Source: Tamarix chinensis
Taxonomy: Eukaryota > Streptophyta > Magnoliopsida > Caryophyllales > Tamaricaceae
Length of the DNA: 64,000 nucleotides
Assembly (NCBI GenBank): GCA_030549775.1
Contig: CM060171.1
Location: forward strand, 142,260,859-142,324,858
Direction of reading: 5' to 3'
This document shows positions 1 through 11,303 of this stretch, in pieces (position 1 is the stretch's first letter; each line of letters starts with the position of its first letter). Made by a program: the position numbers and the translations under genes. The notes below the pieces were generated by a model, which saw only the letters and a program-made list of their open reading frames with translations, was not told the origin of the DNA and made no database searches.

Positions 1-1080
1 CTTATTTCCTTTTATTCAAACCAAACCCTAACCCTAACCCTAAACCACAGCTCTAACCATCACCCAAACCCTAAATTTTGAAATCTCATCATCATCTCAT
101 CATATTCGAATCATATTCATCATTAAGTCATCACCATCAACAAATCACCATCATCATTTTTCTACCTTAATTCAAACCACCATCATCTTATTTGCATCAC
201 TTTTGAACCTTTAGTATTTAAAATCACCATCATCGAGCCTTTTTCATCTCATCCAAACTCCATTCGAACCATTAGATCCACATAATTGAAGATTACACCC
301 TCCTATACACATCACAAGGTCTAAGTGGTACAAAAATTATCAATATATATTAGGATCTCAAGTAAAAAAACTTTAGTGTATTGATGATCCTCTTAATGGA
401 TATAACTAGAGGGTTGTTTCGGAGGAGAACCATGACCACATATTGGATTTTCATAATGATGATGTGAATAATGTTGTTGGTGAGTTTGATTCTACAGCTA
501 TAGCATTGAACATCGCGAGTGAAGATATATGGATGTGGTTGAGACCAGTGATGGTATGTATGCCGCTGACATCTTATATGACAACATGAAAGATAAGGGG
601 TTGATATGGACAACATCGTAGGAAGATGGCTATAGCTATAGTTCTAGGTTTTGCTATGATTAGTGTGTATTCGGTGCTATATTTGTGTTGATTATTATTA
701 TTAAATTATGTATATATAATATTATTTTACTCCATTGATGATTCAGATAACTTCTTATCTGCTAAATTTTTTTAGTGTATGGATCTATAATTGATCTAAT
801 AGATAATTTTTTTTATTTATTTCAATATTTTCTCTATAAGATAGATAAAGTTATGGATAACAATGATAGTAAACATCATGATGGATATAGAGGGCATGAT
901 CCCCCTCTTGGACCTCATCAACCACCTTCAAGATGTGAGTTTGGTGATAAAGTATATACAAAAAACTTGTTTAACTTACAAATAATTTATGGTACTAATA
1001 TTAACTTTGAAACTTATTCTTGTAGCACCACCAATGCTAAAATATAATGGTTGAGTCAAATGGAAATGCCTTGAAATCTA
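1..1080. other. intergenic, telomere-like units at left edge
   Basis: About four to five CCCTAA-type units occur near positions 20-50 (accctaaccctaaccctaaa), followed by AT-rich, CAT/CATC-rich sequence. The short reading frames here (for example about 350-616 minus and 775-1047 plus) match no family I recognise. The plus-strand frame from about 865 may be the degenerate start of the transposase remnant that follows. I see no supported gene. Confidence 0.5.
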
Positions 1081-1084
1081 TGAA

Positions 1085-2475
1085 TTGTGGTTAATGAACG
1101 GGAAAAAGATACTGCTTATAGAGTTTTCGAAGAAAAATGACAAATATAACCTATTAAGGGACTACAAGCTAAAGTTATCTCACTATGTTGAGAATGAAAT
1201 TGAGGAGTTTATTCCATCAATGTATCAGCAATGGGCTAATGTACCTAAGAAATTATAATATAAGATTTTGCCTAAGCTTGAGGTATTTATATATTATTAG
1301 TATAAATATGAATAAATTCATTTTATAAATTTCTAATGTGGCATATGGAAATTTTGTAGACATAATTTGACATCAATTATGAGAGGCAAAGCCATTTATG
1401 GGACCAAATTTAGATTGCTCTTATCAAGACTAGTACAAGAATAATAAGAATTAGATGAAGTGGGTGGAGGATAATAATTAGAAGATGGATAACTTCCACC
1501 ATGAAAGAAATGAATAAATTATTGGAATCTAGCCATATCAAACGTAAAAATTTAAATTAAAGGTTCCATATATTAAAATCCATTTATTGAATTTATTTTT
1601 CTTATAGAAAAATTCAAGGAAAAATAAGAAAATAGATCTAATATGATGAAGTCTAGCCTCCATAGGCTCATATCTATTTCACCCTATTGATATTCAAAGG
1701 TATATATATATAAAATGGACTAGTTCTCTTTATTATTTTTAATCTAATTATAATATTATTAATGTATTTTTTTTTCTAATATGATGAGTAAATCAACAAA
1801 CCAAGGAGTTTCCATCACTAATCGAACCTTATAAGGATCTACACACAAAAGCTACCAGATCACTAATTGTGTAAGAGAGAATTATGTAAGTAAATTAATA
1901 TTATCTTCTATTGCTTTAAGAAATAGTTAATGTGAATTTTTTTCCTAATTTAATATTTAGTTATTAAAATTAAATGGTTAGACAATTTGATGAGGCTTAG
2001 GGAAAGTGTAGGTGGAGTAGTAGTAGGTGAAAGCGAGTAAAGATCCTTCTATTGGTTCTACAACCTCATCATCGAGAAAGGAGACTATGATAGTGGATGA
2101 TGTTCTTGGTCATCATTGGTTATTTAGGAAGGTAGTGGAGCATATATTACCATTGTTTCCCTCTTCATTGGGTATTTAGGAAGGTAGTGGAGGATATATT
2201 ACTGTTTTTTCCCTCTTCTTTTGTTAACAACCTCCATCTACCTTCAACGGAGAGTAGTTCGTCGTGTATTGTTATTACCCTTATTTCTAAGCTGGCAGAT
2301 ATTATGGAAATGTTTTATTCACAACATACCTATATTGATGATTTGAGGTAAATTATGGTGACAAAAAAAATCTAGATCTACTCTTTATCCACTATTCTAA
2401 CATAAGACAAATGAACCTCCTCAACCTCCCCATAGTCAGCCTGAGCATTAGGATGAAGAGGATTAGTCATAGACC
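1085..2475 (+). pseudogene. decayed CACTA plant-transposase (Transposase_24-like) remnant
   Basis: Translating the plus strand from about 1098 gives a stretch containing KKILLIEFSKKND, YNLLRDYKLKLSHYV and later YQQWANVPKKL. This is the pattern of the N-terminal part of plant En/Spm transposases of the Ptta/Transposase_24 type, and resembles the homologous region of the second gene of the CACTA element at 21-33 kb (YNNWKQVP). Further in-frame scraps follow: FDINYERQSHLWDQ near 1365, DVLGHH near 2100 and a short helical tail near 2290-2350. They are separated by stops and probable former introns. No terminal repeats were found around it. Family assignment rests on motif spacing read by eye. Confidence 0.35.
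2117..2220. repeat. 52-bp tandem duplication
   Basis: Two head-to-tail copies of about 52 bp (2117-2168 and 2169-2220) share atttaggaaggtagtgga and tttccctcttc with a handful of differences. They lie inside the transposase remnant. Confidence 0.75.
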
Positions 2476-2489
2476 GTTTGGATTTTGGA

Positions 2490-2538
2490 TAATTGTATTA
2501 GGTTTGTAAACATTTTCATATTCAATTTTTATTTCAAG

Positions 2539-2586
<48 letters not shown>

Positions 2587-3685
2587 ATCCTAAATTTTTG
2601 TGTATGATATTTTATACTTGATAAAAGAAAGCAAATCAACTAATAGTAATTGTATAAAAAAACATCGAGCAAAAATATCAGTGTTAATACCATATATAGG
2701 GATGCCATGTGATAAAAAAAAGTAAGTGTTTTTTTAATAATATTCAAGCATAAATGAATATTAAGCGAAAGTGGCATTAATCATTAGTGATGACCTATCA
2801 TGATTAAAAAAAATGAAAAATTTAGAAAAAAAATCAACGAAATTGAAATCCATATCCCCACTAGAGAATGTAATTACTAAGACTTGGTTTCTATCACAAT
2901 TTTTTGTTCTAGATATAAAGTAATTGAAATGATGTATTAGTGATGGCATATCATCAACAAAGACTTGTAGCATTGATGTATGATCCTTTAATAATGATTT
3001 CTGTTGAAGCAAAAACCCCATTTTCTTGTAGAAAATAATAGCACAAGTGATAATAGGATAATATCATGATTTGTATAGCATGATAATTGTGAAGAAGGAA
3101 TCTCAACAAAATACACATTCCAATAAAATACAAAATACATAGATAAATAAGAATCATTAATTATCATAGTCCATTATCGTGATTACAACCAATTAATTAT
3201 ATTAACTTGACAATGGAGAATTAAAGAAACTATAATAACTAATCAATTATACAGATGATACTACCCCTAGCTAACCGACCCAGAAACGTAACCAAACTAC
3301 CAAATTATATGATACCTAATCACTTAAGTATACCTTTTGTAGAGTTGAAATATATCAAGATGCGTATAAAGAAAAAGCGGGTCTTTACGAATCTCATAAG
3401 GCATCTGATATCATAGAATAGAGAAACACATGAATAATACCAAGTGAATAAAAAACCTAACTCAAATGGCTAACTTGATTGATATAAGTCTTAACTCATG
3501 ATCTTTCCCTTTAAATGATTAGTGTTTTATTACATATTTAGGTTAAACAACAATCAAGGCCCATAAAATTTTCCTTAATCACTTCTATCAACACAACCTA
3601 ATTCGTTTATTAAACTATGATATCCACACTTTTAATCCACAGAGGAATCGAGGTACATTTACAAGCCATTAAGGACCAATTAAAT
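2490..3685. other. AT-rich intergenic DNA
   Basis: Contains an (AT)n microsatellite at about 2546-2581 and short frames in several phases (2761-3157 minus) with no recognisable domain. I see no gene, and no element ends other than the gypsy LTR junction at its right edge. Confidence 0.5.
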
Positions 3686-3690
3686 ATACG
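3686..3690. repeat. target-site duplication of gypsy solo LTR (left copy)
   Basis: atacg, identical to 12868-12872 on the other side of the LTR. Confidence 0.65.
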
Positions 3691-5324
3691 TGTAATATCC
3701 CATCCTAAAATCCTTCAAATTTTATTTAAAATTATTTAAAGATAAAATAAATGAGTTTTGATTTTGGGAAGAGATTGAAATTTTAATAAAGTTTTGAATT
3801 TCAAGCGCAATGATCAACTAGTTTGTTTAAATGATCGACTGGTACACTTAGGAGTTGGCAATTTTATTTTCCGATAAACCAATTAACTAGTTTACTCAAA
3901 GCGATAGACCCTATAGACCAATTGTCGTACAATTTCAAATCCTTTATGATTTTTATTTGATTTTTTTTCTATGTTCATGAAAAATTCTACTTAGAATATA
4001 TGTGCGCTAATAAGCATATTTTCGTGCATTGGGAAAATTTATACATTATTTATATCACTCTATGATTTTATTTAGCTAAAACTTCCACAAAAGTACTTTT
4101 TTTAGGCATATCACACCTTATCTCTTCTCCCTCACTTTCCTTTCTCTTCTGGAAGCCATAGTTATGTGTTTGACTTTATTCACCTCTCCCTAACCTATAA
4201 AACCTTTTCCATGTCTCATCCTAGTCACACCTCGCCTCACTTACCTCAACTTGTAATATGCCTACGCTTGCGTTGCCCATACTCAACCTCGGTCAGAGTT
4301 CCCTATCTTCCACTTGGGTATCTGAACCAAAACTTCCCTCTTATACACCCCATTCCTAATTTAATTTACTTCCTATCATAAGAATTTATAATTCTCTCCT
4401 TTCATTTGCAAAAAATTTTCCAAGTGTTGGGTATTCTCCACTTTTACTTTTTATTATTATTCTTTACTAGAAAAAATAGAGTTTTGCCTCTGGTTTTCTC
4501 ATCCTTTGGTAAAAATTATTATCTACTATTTCTTCTTCTAATCTTAGTTTTAGCTCCTTACCCTTTTTTTTTCTTATATAAGGAAGGGTTAAAGTTATGA
4601 GAAAGGTTGAAAACCTTGGTTTTTGGTTTTGGATTTTAGTTATGAGAAAAGGTTTTGTTATGCCATTTTCATTCTCCTCCTTCTAATTTCATTTTTATTA
4701 AGTTTTGAAAATTATTTTTAATGGTTTTGAATCTTAATTCTCTTAGGAATCGAGGTCTTGGTAGATAACCATCAAGTTAGGAGTATTTTGATCTATAAGA
4801 ATTGCTTTAAGGTAATACATTCTTATATTTGATATGAATAAGGTATTTTATTGTTAGTTTTGGTTCCATGTTCTTAATGTGTTTTTGAGTTGTGCATGAG
4901 TGGATTATATTCTAGGATCTAAGCATGCGGTAAAGTTTTCTTCTTTGAAATTTAAGTATGTTTTCGTTCTCTAATATTATGCATACTTTTGGAATTTTTG
5001 AGCATGATTTCATTAAATGTAAATATTATCATGTATCCATGTGATTCTCCATGTGCATAATGTATTTTTTTATATGTTTTATAGCATAAAAATATGGTAG
5101 GATTAATATGGTAAAGTTGGGTTAAATTTTGGCATGTGGATCGCAGGAATGGGTGTTATGTTATCTAAACTAGTCGACTAGTTCCTTATACCCATTGACT
5201 AGTTGTGTGATCATTTGTTCGGTTTGGGGATTTTGATAGGATAGTTACAAAATCAATCAATAGGTTTGGTGAACCCATCGACTAGTTACCTTGTGACTAG
5301 ATTGGCCTAGTCTCTACTTAGACC

Positions 5325-5705
5325 TAGGGCTTAAGAATCAGTCTGAACCAAAATTTTGGATTGGACTGACTGATTATTCCAGATTTCAGTCTAAGATCGG
5401 ATTAGTATTCCAATCTCTGGTCTGGGTTACGATCCCAAATTTAAAAAAAAAGTTAGCCCTTAAATACGTTTCAGTCCTATTTGGTCTGGTCTTCCAGTTC
5501 GACTTGGAATCTTATTAATAATTTACCAAAAAAATATAAATTTTTAATATAAAAATATATAGTTTACTAATTCTAGTCCTAACTGGTCTTGGACCAAAAG
5601 TTCCTATCTAGTCTCGATTTGATCCTCGATCCTTAATCGGGTTTTGTTCTAGTCCAAGCCAATCCGGTCAGATCTGGTTTTGGATTGGTGCACATGACAC
5701 CCCTA
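5325..5705. mobile_element. hAT-type MITE, 381 bp
   Basis: The ends are TAGGGCTTAAG on the left and, read from the right on the minus strand, TAGGGGTGTCATG. They are flanked by a perfect 8-bp duplication cttagacc (5317-5324 and 5706-5713). TAGGG ends and 8-bp duplications are hAT features. The interior is rich in short degenerate GGTCTGG/CCAATC-like motifs and has no coding capacity. It sits in the gypsy LTR and is therefore younger than it. Confidence 0.8.
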
Positions 5706-5882
5706 CTTAGACCCATCAACTGGTTTGATCAAACCCATTGATTGGTTGATCAGTGGGACCAACTAGTCGATCAGTTCACTTGTTTTATTTTTTGTTCAAG
5801 TCTCTTATGACTAGACCCATTAAATGGTCCCAATGACTGATCGACTAGTCAATTTATATTTCATCATATTTGTTGTTAATTA

Positions 5883-6591
5883 TGTTGTGGATCAATACCA
5901 ATTCAAAAAAATAATATCTAATTAGAATAAATTAGAACACACAAGAATTGAAAAGAGAAAAAGATTCAAGAACACAGATTGGGGAAACTGATGATCTTAT
6001 TGATGTGAAGTAATTGTGATTACAAAGAATCAAAGAAATTATCATTTAAATCACTCAATCCATCAAGGAATTACAATATAACTCAATAGGAGAAGAAGAT
6101 GGCGTTCACTCTATCGATTAGGGTTCTAATCGCATGGTATTTATACTATACGAAACTGTCATTAGCGAAAACCGACGCGGAGCGAAAAAACCCAAAAAAC
6201 ATGGAACGTGTTAATAAACACGGTACCCCCCGTGTTTATTTTCTATCACTCGGCCTCTCATGGAAACATAACATATTTTCCTGATGAAACAACATGGATC
6301 GTGTTTCACAAACACGGGCCCCCCGTGTTTCTTTCCAACTTTGATATTCTTTAGTATTTTGACCACAACTTCTTCATCTGACCTTCGATCGAGCTGATTC
6401 TTAATGCGTTAGAAAGAAAACAGAAAGATCTGAAACTTTTATGTTCAGTAAATTTCCAAATTCTAATTTTTTCAAGGTAAGATATTCACATCTTTCCAGA
6501 ATAGCTCACAATTCTACTCTAAATTCCTCCGAAACACTTCACACACCAATCCAAGCTATTCTACACACCAAATACGAGTCACAAGCTCACA
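5883..6591 (-). repeat. copia 3' LTR
   Basis: 709 bp, starting TGTTGTGG and ending CTCACA. It pairs with 10598-11303. It contains inverted repeats of the form AAACACGG...CCGTGTTT near 6218-6237 and AAACACGGG...CCCGTGTTT near 6312-6331. Confidence 0.93.
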
Positions 6592-6604
6592 ATTCTCCAC
6601 CTTG
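6592..6604 (-). other. copia polypurine tract
   Basis: On the minus strand this reads caaggtggagaat, directly before the 3' LTR. This is the usual place and type of the plus-strand primer of copia elements. Confidence 0.7.
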
Positions 6605-6678
6605 ACGACGTATTTAAAGTATCTAGCACCAGGAACACAAAAGACCATATGTAAAAACCCCTGGGCCCCAAAAGGCCC

Positions 6679-7134
6679 TCATGGTACACAAACACCAACC
6701 AAGTTTAAGCAATGCTCGAACTTGCTCACCGTCAATGGTTTCGTTAGCATATTCGCTAGATTCTCAGTAGTAGCCACCTTCTCCAACACAACATTGCTTG
6801 TAGCAATAGTAGCTTGAATGAAGTGGTACCTGATATTAATGTGCTTCGTCCGACGATGGAAAGAATTCTGATTCTTTGCCAAACAGATAGCACTCTGACT
6901 GTCGCTACAAATAATGGGAGCACCATGACCAAATCCAAGCTCACGAACGAAACCACCAAGCCACGACGCTTCTTGAAAAGCCTCAGTCATAGCCATATAC
7001 TCAGCCTCAGTAGTGGAAAATGCAATCACATCTTGCAAAGATGACCTCCAGCTAATTGCCGAAGCACCAAGACAAAACATAACCTCCAGTGGATCTCCTA
7101 TTATTAAGATCTCCACCATAATCAGAGTTAACAA
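6679..7134 (-). pseudogene. copia RNase H domain
   Basis: The minus-strand frame contains AISWRSSLQDVIAFSTTEAEYMAM, IICSDSQSAICLAKN and HRRTKHINIRYHFI, the ordered signature of copia RNase H (the TEAEY acidic residue, DSQSA, and the KHI.IRYHF block). The first RNase H block (STYALTGFVNSDYGGD) lies upstream in another frame, so at least one frameshift separates them near 7080. The remaining C-terminus, ending near the polypurine tract, is of normal length. Confidence 0.85.
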
Positions 7135-8063
7135 ACCCTGTCAACGCATAAGTCGACCTTCCATACTCCAAAAAAGATGATGCATCCCATAACACTCACA
7201 GCTTGAGCAATATCTGGCCTGGTACAAACCATAGCGTACATCATGCATCCCACAGCATTAGAGTAGGGAACTGTGGCCATAAACTCCTCCTCATCTTTAG
7301 ATTTGGGGCAATCCAAAGCAGAAAATTTGAAGTGAGTAGCCAAAGGAATACTAACTGGCTTAGCATCAATCATACGAAACCTCTCCAACATCTTGTTCAC
7401 ATATTGCTCTTGTGACAAGTAAAGATGCTTCTGTCTGCGGTCTCGAATGATCTCCATGCCAAGGATCTTCTTCGCAACTCCCATATCCTTCATCTCAAAC
7501 TCAATCTTCAGCATTGTTTTCACCTTGTTAACTTCAGAAAGATCTTTTGCTGCAACAAGCATGTCATCGACATACAACAAAAGATACACCAAAGAACCAT
7601 CACCAACCTGCTTCAAGTATACACATCCATCGTAGTCACTCCTAGAGAACCCATGCTCAATCATAAATTGATCAAACCTCTTGTACCATTGTCTAGGCAA
7701 CTGTTTTAGACCATATAGTGACTTCTTTAATAAGAACACATGATCCTGCTTGCCTTCAACAACAAAGCCATGTGGTTGGCGCATATAGATCTTCTCCTCG
7801 ATCTCACCATGCAGAAAAGCTATTTTAACATCCAATTGCTCTAACTCCATATCCTGCATAGCCACAAGCACAAGCAAAGTACGAATAGAAGTATGCCTGA
7901 CAACAGGGGAAAATACCTCGTTATAGTCTACACTAGGTATCTGACTAAACCCACGTGCAACTAAATAAGCCTTGTACCTCGGTCCCTCAACACCTAGAAT
8001 TCCCTTCTTGAACTTGTACACCCACTTGCAGTTAACTATTTTCTTCTTCCTAGGTGCCTTCAC
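7128..8063 (-). pseudogene. copia reverse transcriptase domain
   Basis: The largest surviving frame of the element (about 311 codons). RT blocks occur in order: CKWVYKFK, ARGFSQIPSVDYNEVFSPVV, the first catalytic Asp in QLDVKIAFLHGEI, KSLYGLKQLPRQWY, and YVDDMLVA with the catalytic pair intact. After PYSNAVGCMMYAMVCTRPDIAQAVSVM the sequence jumps into the RNase H start out of frame. The segment that usually joins RT to RNase H (RYM...HW...ILRYL region) is missing, which I read as a small deletion near 7190 bp. The RT itself looks the best preserved part of the element. Confidence 0.88.
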
Positions 8064-8281
8064 AAGTTCCCATGTCTGATTCTTCTATATAGATTGCATC
8101 TCCTCCTCCATAGCAGCACACCACTGAGCAGAATCAACACTAACAATGGCATCTGAGTATGACACTGGCTCATAGTCTCAGCACTAGCCAAAGCATAACC
8201 TGCTAACTCCTCAAAGCCATACCTCACATGAGGCTTCACAACCCTCTGTGGTCTACCGGGAGCAACGCCCCTTTGCTCCAC
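8060..8281 (-). pseudogene. copia integrase-RT linker
   Basis: The frame contains RPQRVVKPHVRYGFEE, the conserved R.RR..KP..RYG linker block between integrase and RT in plant copia elements. A frameshift follows. The same block appears in a second, independent copia scrap at 32.83 kb. Confidence 0.7.
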
Positions 8282-8392
8282 CTGCTACCTGGATCCACCC
8301 ACTTCAGGAATAGTGGGTCTCATACTAGTAGATTTTGAATGATCCAAATCAACCTCTACCTCCACCTTATCCGTAACACCATGCAGATTCTT

Positions 8393-9165
8393 CTACTCCA
8401 CCTCTTCAGACAATCTATCAGAAGAAGACTCAGACTTTTGGAGGAATACAGACTCATTGAAGGTAACATCCCTGCTTGTCAAAAAGTTGGATGCAGCTGG
8501 ATCCCATAACCTGTACCCCTTCACACCGGATGTATAGCCAAGAAATATGCACTTATTGGCTCTAGGCTCGAGCTTCCCATCATTCACATAAACATAAGTA
8601 GGACATCCAAAAATATGCAAATCAGAATAATCAGCTGGTTTGCCAGACCATACCTCCTCAGGTGTCTTCAAATTAATGGAACGATTGGGTGACCTATTCA
8701 CCAGGAATGCCGCCATGTGAACTGCTTCAGCCCAAAACTCCTTACCTAATCCATCTTGTGACAACATACATCGAGCCTTCTCTAATAGGGTTCTATTCAT
8801 CCTCTCAGTAACCCCATTCTGCTGTGGTCTTCCAACACAAGTGCGATGCCTAGCAATACCATGGTCCTCACACTACTTAGTGAAACTACGCTCCACAAAC
8901 TCAAGGCCATTATTTGTCCTGAGACACTTCACTTGTCTCCCAGTCTGCTTCTCTAATAAAGTCTTCCAATGCTTGAAAACTTCAAAGACGTCATTCTTAT
9001 TGTTAATAAAAATAAGTCCATACCTTCCTAGAGAAGTCATCAATAAATTTCAGTAGGTATCGCGAACCACCCTTGGAAACTACCCTTGCAGGACCCCACA
9101 AATCAAAGTGAACATAATCCAGAGGCCCCTTTGTACTATGTGTAGCCTTTTAAAAACTAACCCGC
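8393..9165 (-). pseudogene. copia integrase core
   Basis: Frames on the minus strand contain the first Asp block (DYVHFDLWGPA), then CLRTNNGLEFVE, then GRPQQNGVTERMNRTLLEKARCML. The middle block normally carries Asp where this copy has Asn, so the DDE catalytic triad is broken. The Glu in TERMNRTL is present. Coding is interrupted near 9010 by a frameshift, and by a stop after VERSFTK near 8876. The C-terminal part (FWAEAV, VNRSPN, PEEVWSGKPADYSDL, FGCPTYVYV) is long and open. Confidence 0.87.
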
Positions 9166-9167
9166 TT

Positions 9168-10058
9168 CTACTTGCCAAACACATAGTGCTCACAGAAATC
9201 CATAGTACCTGTACTCTTCCCATCCAACAACCCTCTCTTGGAGAGTTCAGTCAAGCCTTTGACACTCATGTGTCCAAGTCGCATATGCCAGAGTCTAGTA
9301 ACATCTGATTCAGACATACTCGATGATGTTACTACAGCTGCTCCCTCAACAGTGGAACCAAAAATCTCATACAATGTCCCGATCCTCTTGCCTTTCATTG
9401 CAACAAGATCCCCTCTAGTAATCCTCATCGTGCCATCCTCGATCACACAACGATATCCATTACAATCCATAGAACTTAATGAAATCAAGTTCTTGGTCAT
9501 ATCAGGGACATGTCGAACATTAGACAATGTTTTGACCACACCATCATGCATCTTCACCTTCACTGTCCCAATTCCAGCAACTTTGCATGTAGTATCATTA
9601 CCCATTAGAACTACTCCACCTCGAGTCGTCTCGTAAGTTTGGAACCAGTTCCTGTTGGGACAAATATGGTAAGAGCATCTAGAGTCTAAGATCCACCTAT
9701 CCATAATCTTGGTCTGACTATTAGTGACAGTCAACACACTACCATCACTATCATATTGAGCTATATCAGCATCATCCTTTGTGCCAAATGATTCACCAGG
9801 TTTATCTCCAGATATCCTATTAGGAAAAAACTTCTTGATATGACCCTTCTTATGACATCCATAGCACATGACATTCTTGGATCTATTATTCCTTGACTTT
9901 GACTTATAATTCTTCTTCTTATCACCAGAACCCCGTTCCTGAATTCTACCCCTAGCTACAAGTCCCTCACTATGTGAGTCACTAGAACCACCTCTAGACA
10001 ACTGATTCTCAATCAGTTCCCGTTGTAGTAGGGTAGTCTTGACATCATCAAGAACCAA
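9168..10058 (-). pseudogene. copia gag C-terminus, protease and integrase zinc-binding region
   Basis: The frame carries a zinc knuckle CYGCHKKGHIKKFF in which the last Cys of CX2CX4HX4C is Phe. A protease block WILDSRCSYHICPN follows, where the catalytic DSG is DSR. The GAG-pre-integrase block LWHMRLGHMS...DFCEHYVFGK follows, where the final CX2C is CX2Y. The frame then ends in a stop at 9168-9170. Three separate metal-binding or catalytic positions are altered, so this product could not act in processing or integration. Confidence 0.88.
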
Positions 10059-10375
10059 CTCATCATCTTTCCATACAGTATGGTCTCACATAAATGTTTA
10101 TAATCAGCAGGCAAAGAACACAACAATGTAATAGCAAGATCTTCATCCTCCAATTTAACATCTATATTCCTCAGATCCATAATTATAGAGTCAAATTCAT
10201 CAAGATAAGATTTTAGGGATTATCCCTTACCTAATTTTAACTCGTGCAACTTGCTCTTCAATAACAGACGATTCGTCACTGACTTCGTCATGTATAGAGA
10301 CTCCAACTTGAGCCATAAGGATGCTACCGTTGTTTCTTTAGCCACCTCACGCAAGACCTCATTAGACAAACACAA

Positions 10376-10564
10376 CTATATGGTGGAAATGGCCTTTTGA
10401 TCTATCTCCTCAAATTTCTCATCTGTCATCGAATCAAGCTTCTTTGATATCCCGAGTAACGCCTTCTCCAATCCATTCTGAATCAGGATCGCCTTCATCT
10501 TCAACTTCCATAAGCCAAAGTTCATAGACCGATCAAACTTCTCTATATCAAATCTTGTAGACAT
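10376..10564 (-). pseudogene. copia gag N-terminus
   Basis: The Met at 10564 starts MSTRFDIEKFDRSMNFGLWK, the familiar start of plant copia Gag, 19 bp inside the primer-binding site. An in-frame TAG at 10376-10378 truncates it. A second in-frame stop lies at 10220-10222 and a frameshift near 10070 separates it from the rest of Gag. Confidence 0.85.
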
Positions 10565-10582
10565 CTTGAATACAAACCCAAT

Positions 10583-10594
10583 GCTCTGATACCA
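10583..10594 (-). other. primer-binding site (tRNA-iMet)
   Basis: On the minus strand this reads TGGTATCAGAGC, complementary to the 3' end of plant initiator Met tRNA, three bases inside the 5' LTR. It defines the element's orientation. Confidence 0.9.
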
Positions 10595-10597
10595 ATT

Positions 10598-11303
10598 TGT
10601 TGTGGATCGATACCAATTCAAAAAAATAATATCTTATTAGAATCAATTAGAAGACACAAGAATTGAGAAGAGAAAAACACTCAAGAACACAGATTGGGGA
10701 AACAAATGATCTTATTGATGTGAAGTAATTGTGATTACAAAGAGTCAAAGAAATTCTCACTTAAATCCCTCAATTCATCAAGGAATTACAATAGAACTCA
10801 GTAGGAGAAGAAGACAACATTCACTCTATTTATTAGGGCTCTAATCGTATGATATTTATACTATACGAAACTGTCATTAGTGAAAACCGAGGCGGAGCGA
10901 AAAAACCCAAAAAACATGGATCGTGTTAATAAACACGTTACCCCGTGTTTATTTTCTGTCTCTCGGCCTCTCACGGAAACATAACATATTTTCCTGATGA
11001 AACAACATGGATCGTGTTTCACAAACATGGGCCCCTCGTGTTTCTTTCCAACTTTGACAGTCTTTAGTATTTGGATCACAACTTCTTCATCTGACCTCCG
11101 ATCGATCTGATTCTTGATGCGTTGGAACGCTAATAGAAATATCTGCAACTTTTATGTTAGCACATTTTCAAATTTTAATTTCTTCAAGGTAAAATATTCA
11201 CATCTTTCCAGAACAACTCAGAGTTCTACTCCAAATTCCTCCGAAACACTTCACACACCAATCCAAGCTATTCTACACACCAAATATGAGTCGCAAGCTC
11301 ACA
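10598..11303 (-). repeat. copia 5' LTR
   Basis: 706 bp with the same ends and the same internal AAACACG-type inverted repeats as the 3' LTR, followed by TSD aatta at 11304-11308. Confidence 0.93.

Larger units (their letters stand above)
5883..11303 (-). mobile_element. Ty1/copia LTR retrotransposon, structurally complete, coding-dead
   Basis: A 5.4-kb element on the minus strand. Its LTRs are 5883-6591 and 10598-11303, both TGTTGTGGAT...GCTCACA. A perfect 5-bp target duplication aatta lies outside (5878-5882 and 11304-11308). The primer-binding site matches the 3' end of plant initiator-Met tRNA, and a purine-rich tract adjoins the other LTR. Domain order from right to left is gag, protease, integrase, reverse transcriptase, RNase H, which is the copia order. 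The two LTRs differ at very roughly 7-10% of positions by eye, so the insertion is not recent. Coding is broken by stops, frameshifts and a deletion. Confidence 0.95.

Noticed and set aside
10583..10594. tRNA-like sequence TGGTATCAGAGC
   Set aside because: It is only the primer-binding site of the copia element. No tRNA gene surrounds it.
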